Of a stretch of DNA of 64,000 nt, positions 63,001 through 64,000 are shown one piece after another. The first letter of the stretch is position 1. Every line of letters starts with the position of its first letter. A model generated the notes under the pieces. That model was not told where the DNA came from. It saw only the letters and a program-made list of their open reading frames with translations, and did not search any database. The stretch comes from Strigops habroptila (Eukaryota; Chordata; Aves; Psittaciformes; Psittacidae): contig NC_044277.2 in the NCBI RefSeq assembly GCF_004027225.2, positions 89,540,283 through 89,604,282 on the forward strand, read 5' to 3'. The position numbers and the translations under genes were made by a program.

Positions 63001-63408
63001 TAGCATACATGCTATTTAAGGAAGTCTAGGACATCTAGATCTGAATGAGTATTTTAACTTGTCTTAATGCTTGCATTTAAATTCTGAATATAATATTTCA
63101 AGTGGCTTAGGTTAACATAATTCTGACAGAGGTATAGCAATCAGGAGTTTCTGAGGATCCCATGGCAGAAATCTAGACTGAAGTTTATTTAGTCAAAAAC
63201 TGAATGTCTGCACACTGGAGATGCATCTTCATTATTGCAACAATAAATGTATATTTCTTGGTTTTGTAGGCTGGAATCTATTGGTAATAGTATCAAAGCT
63301 TCCTTCAGTATTGCAAAGCTGAAGGCTGAGCTCCAGAAAGGGCGGAAGCTGAAACATAACAGGGCGAACAAAAGGCAAAGCTTCTGGGAAAGCCTGAAAG
63401 CATCCTAG
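59946..63408 (+). CDS. EDN1: EDN1, preproendothelin-1, complete in 5 coding exons
   Basis: Joined exons are 59946-60009, 60232-60394, 61358-61516, 61790-61897 and 63270-63408, totalling 633 nt (210 residues plus TAG; human is 212). The secreted precursor yields endothelin-1, a vasoconstrictor and neural-crest patterning peptide acting on EDNRA and EDNRB. Order seen: signal peptide [20 protein letters not shown], Ala-rich propeptide, furin site RARR, the 21-residue peptide beginning [11 protein letters not shown] and ending HLDIIW, the big-endothelin tail [16 protein letters not shown], furin-like site RSRR, the endothelin-like repeat [15 protein letters not shown], and a basic C-terminal tail. 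Intron phases equal those of the human gene at the junctions I can recall. The upstream neighbour HIVEP1 in the same orientation supports orthology. Confidence 0.97.
60232..60394 (+). CDS. EDN1: EDN1 exon 2 (propeptide and mature endothelin-1)
   Basis: 163 nt after CCCTCCCGCAG. It encodes an Ala/Thr/Pro low-complexity propeptide (about 22 residues, built from GCC/GCG/ACC codons), the processing site RRARR, the complete 21-residue endothelin, and the first residues of the big-endothelin tail (INTP plus part of Glu). The donor is GTGAGT at 60395. Confidence 0.96.
60318..60380 (+). other. EDN1: Mature endothelin-1 peptide (21 residues)
   Basis: Starts with Cys after the dibasic RR and ends with Trp21. 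The four cysteines at positions 1, 3, 11 and 15 form the family's two disulfides (1-15 and 3-11), and the C-terminal HLDIIW is intact. It differs from human ET-1 at position 9 (Glu instead of Lys). The next residue is Ile, so converting enzyme would cut Trp-Ile rather than the Trp-Val of human ET-1. Confidence 0.96.
60395..61357 (+). other. EDN1: EDN1 intron 2
   Basis: 963 bp, moving from CpG-island composition to AT-rich DNA, with GTGAGT donor and GATCGTAG acceptor. Open frames on both strands in this stretch have no recognised domain. Confidence 0.9.
61358..61516 (+). CDS. EDN1: EDN1 exon 3 (big-endothelin tail and endothelin-like repeat)
   Basis: 159 nt (phase 2 at both ends). Encodes [19 protein letters not shown], then the 15-residue endothelin-like repeat at 61452-61496 with four Cys in C-x-C-x7-C-x3-C spacing. 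The RSRR motif is the second furin-type site that releases big endothelin. The donor GTGCGT is weak; reading through gives a stop after seven further codons. Confidence 0.95.
61790..61897 (+). CDS. EDN1: EDN1 exon 4 (C-terminal propeptide)
   Basis: 108 nt after TTTTAACAG, phase 2 in and out, donor GTGAGT. Encodes [20 protein letters not shown] and [14 protein letters not shown], a basic segment with one Cys pair (NCIGPKC) that corresponds to the DCSKLGKKC region of the human precursor. Confidence 0.93.
61898..63269 (+). other. EDN1: EDN1 intron 4
   Basis: 1372 bp, AT-rich, no repeat or gene recognised. It carries AATAAA at 63242-63247, 22 bp before the last exon. Confidence 0.9.
63242..63247 (+). 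terminator. EDN1: Cryptic AATAAA just upstream of the last EDN1 exon
   Basis: Canonical hexamer within the final intron, followed by the pyrimidine/GT-rich acceptor tract. Probably unused when the acceptor is recognised, but it could support intronic polyadenylation. Confidence 0.2.
63270..63408 (+). CDS. EDN1: EDN1 exon 5 coding part (C-terminus)
   Basis: Acceptor GGTTTTGTAG, then 139 nt ending at TAG 63406-63408. Encodes [20 protein letters not shown], a lysine/arginine-rich stretch and the end SFWESLKAS. It corresponds to the SVKSSFHDPKLKG region of the human precursor. Confidence 0.94.
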
Positions 63409-64000
63409 TGGGAAGATCACCTGAATCTTTCTCCATCACACTTGCTGACAAAGGATCACCAAAACTCTCTCTCGACTTCTAACATTCCACAATGGTGAAG
63501 GGTCTCTCTGTCCGAGTGTTTGCGCAGCAGAACAAAACACTGAGGAAGTACCGTATTTGGAGGTATAAAAGGAAAAGATTTCATCATCTTGGAATTCAGA
63601 TGGATGGCTAGAGGGGGTCAAGGGAAATCCACCGTAACATACATGAAAAGCCATCTTTCTGAAGAAATGTTTAAATATTGCTTCTGGAATGTTACCCATC
63701 AATTGCGCAGCTTTCAGGGTCTACATCAAAAGCATCTTGCAAGGAAGACCTCAGAGACATGCTTAGAAAGACAGAAATCAAGATCTCAGTGGACAAACTT
63801 CAAGGCAAAAAACTCTACCTTTTGATTAAAATGCAAAAATGAAAGCCACAGTGCTACTTTAATCAGGACTTACTGCATATATACATGTCTACCTCGCGTA
63901 CTGTTTGTTGCACTCCTGCTAGAGTATTTTGACACCTTGTTATTGCCTTTACTAATCAGCTGCAACCCTTTGCCTTTTTTCAGAAGTGTAGTTTACTTGT
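63409..64000 (+). other. EDN1: EDN1 3' untranslated region, cut by window end
   Basis: Continues from the stop to the window edge with no convincing AATAAA, so the poly(A) site lies beyond. Open frames at 63589-63825 and 63436-63702 are not supported as genes. Mammalian EDN1 3' UTRs carry AU-rich destabilising elements; none is clear in the part seen. Confidence 0.85.

Noticed and set aside
1..64000. CRISPR arrays, operons, phage or toxin-antitoxin systems, tRNA and rRNA genes
   Set aside because: None seen. The window is vertebrate nuclear DNA with intron-containing genes and a CR1 LINE; I recognised no cloverleaf or rRNA sequence on reading, though a covariance-model scan was not possible.

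Overview
The window is nuclear DNA from a sauropsid vertebrate, most likely a bird. The evidence is a 5'-truncated CR1 LINE, vertebrate multi-exon genes with GT-AG introns, compact introns, and two recognisable orthologues in the same order and orientation as on human 6p24. They are the 3' end of HIVEP1 (a large ZAS-family zinc-finger transcription factor) and the complete coding region of EDN1 (preproendothelin-1). Both are on the + strand. No bacterial, phage, CRISPR or operon-type content is present.

Region 1-24085 is the 3' part of HIVEP1. Five coding exons are visible: 3284-3417, 4771-4946, 9573-9677, 18996-19513 and 22344-23519. They join in frame into 702 codons plus a stop, and encode the C-terminal ZAS-C module (two C2H2 fingers, then an acidic stretch) and the Ser/Thr/Pro-rich tail ending LVIAT. 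The large upstream exon lies outside the window. The first intron has a GC rather than GT donor. The second finger is split by an intron that carries a dead, sense-oriented CR1 copy (about 6745-9356).

Region 24086 to about 58960 is roughly 35 kb of AT-rich intergenic DNA. No gene is supportable there. It contains short tandem duplications, a hairpin, a G/T-rich tract and one stretch that could be a conserved enhancer, which cannot be confirmed from sequence alone.

Region 58960-64000 is EDN1. A CpG island holds a compact promoter with GATA, hypoxia-response-like, AP-1, CAAT, forkhead and TATA elements in the order and spacing known from the human gene. Five coding exons (59946-60009, 60232-60394, 61358-61516, 61790-61897, 63270-63408) encode a 210-residue precursor with signal peptide, furin sites, the 21-residue endothelin and the endothelin-like Cys repeat. 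The 3' UTR runs off the window end.

I found no undescribed biological system. The most useful second looks are the GC-AG intron, the mature endothelin substitution (Glu at position 9) with a Trp-Ile processing bond, the Ala-rich propeptide, a perfect 20-bp palindrome near the last HIVEP1 exon, and the AT-rich inverted repeat inside the EDN1 CpG island.
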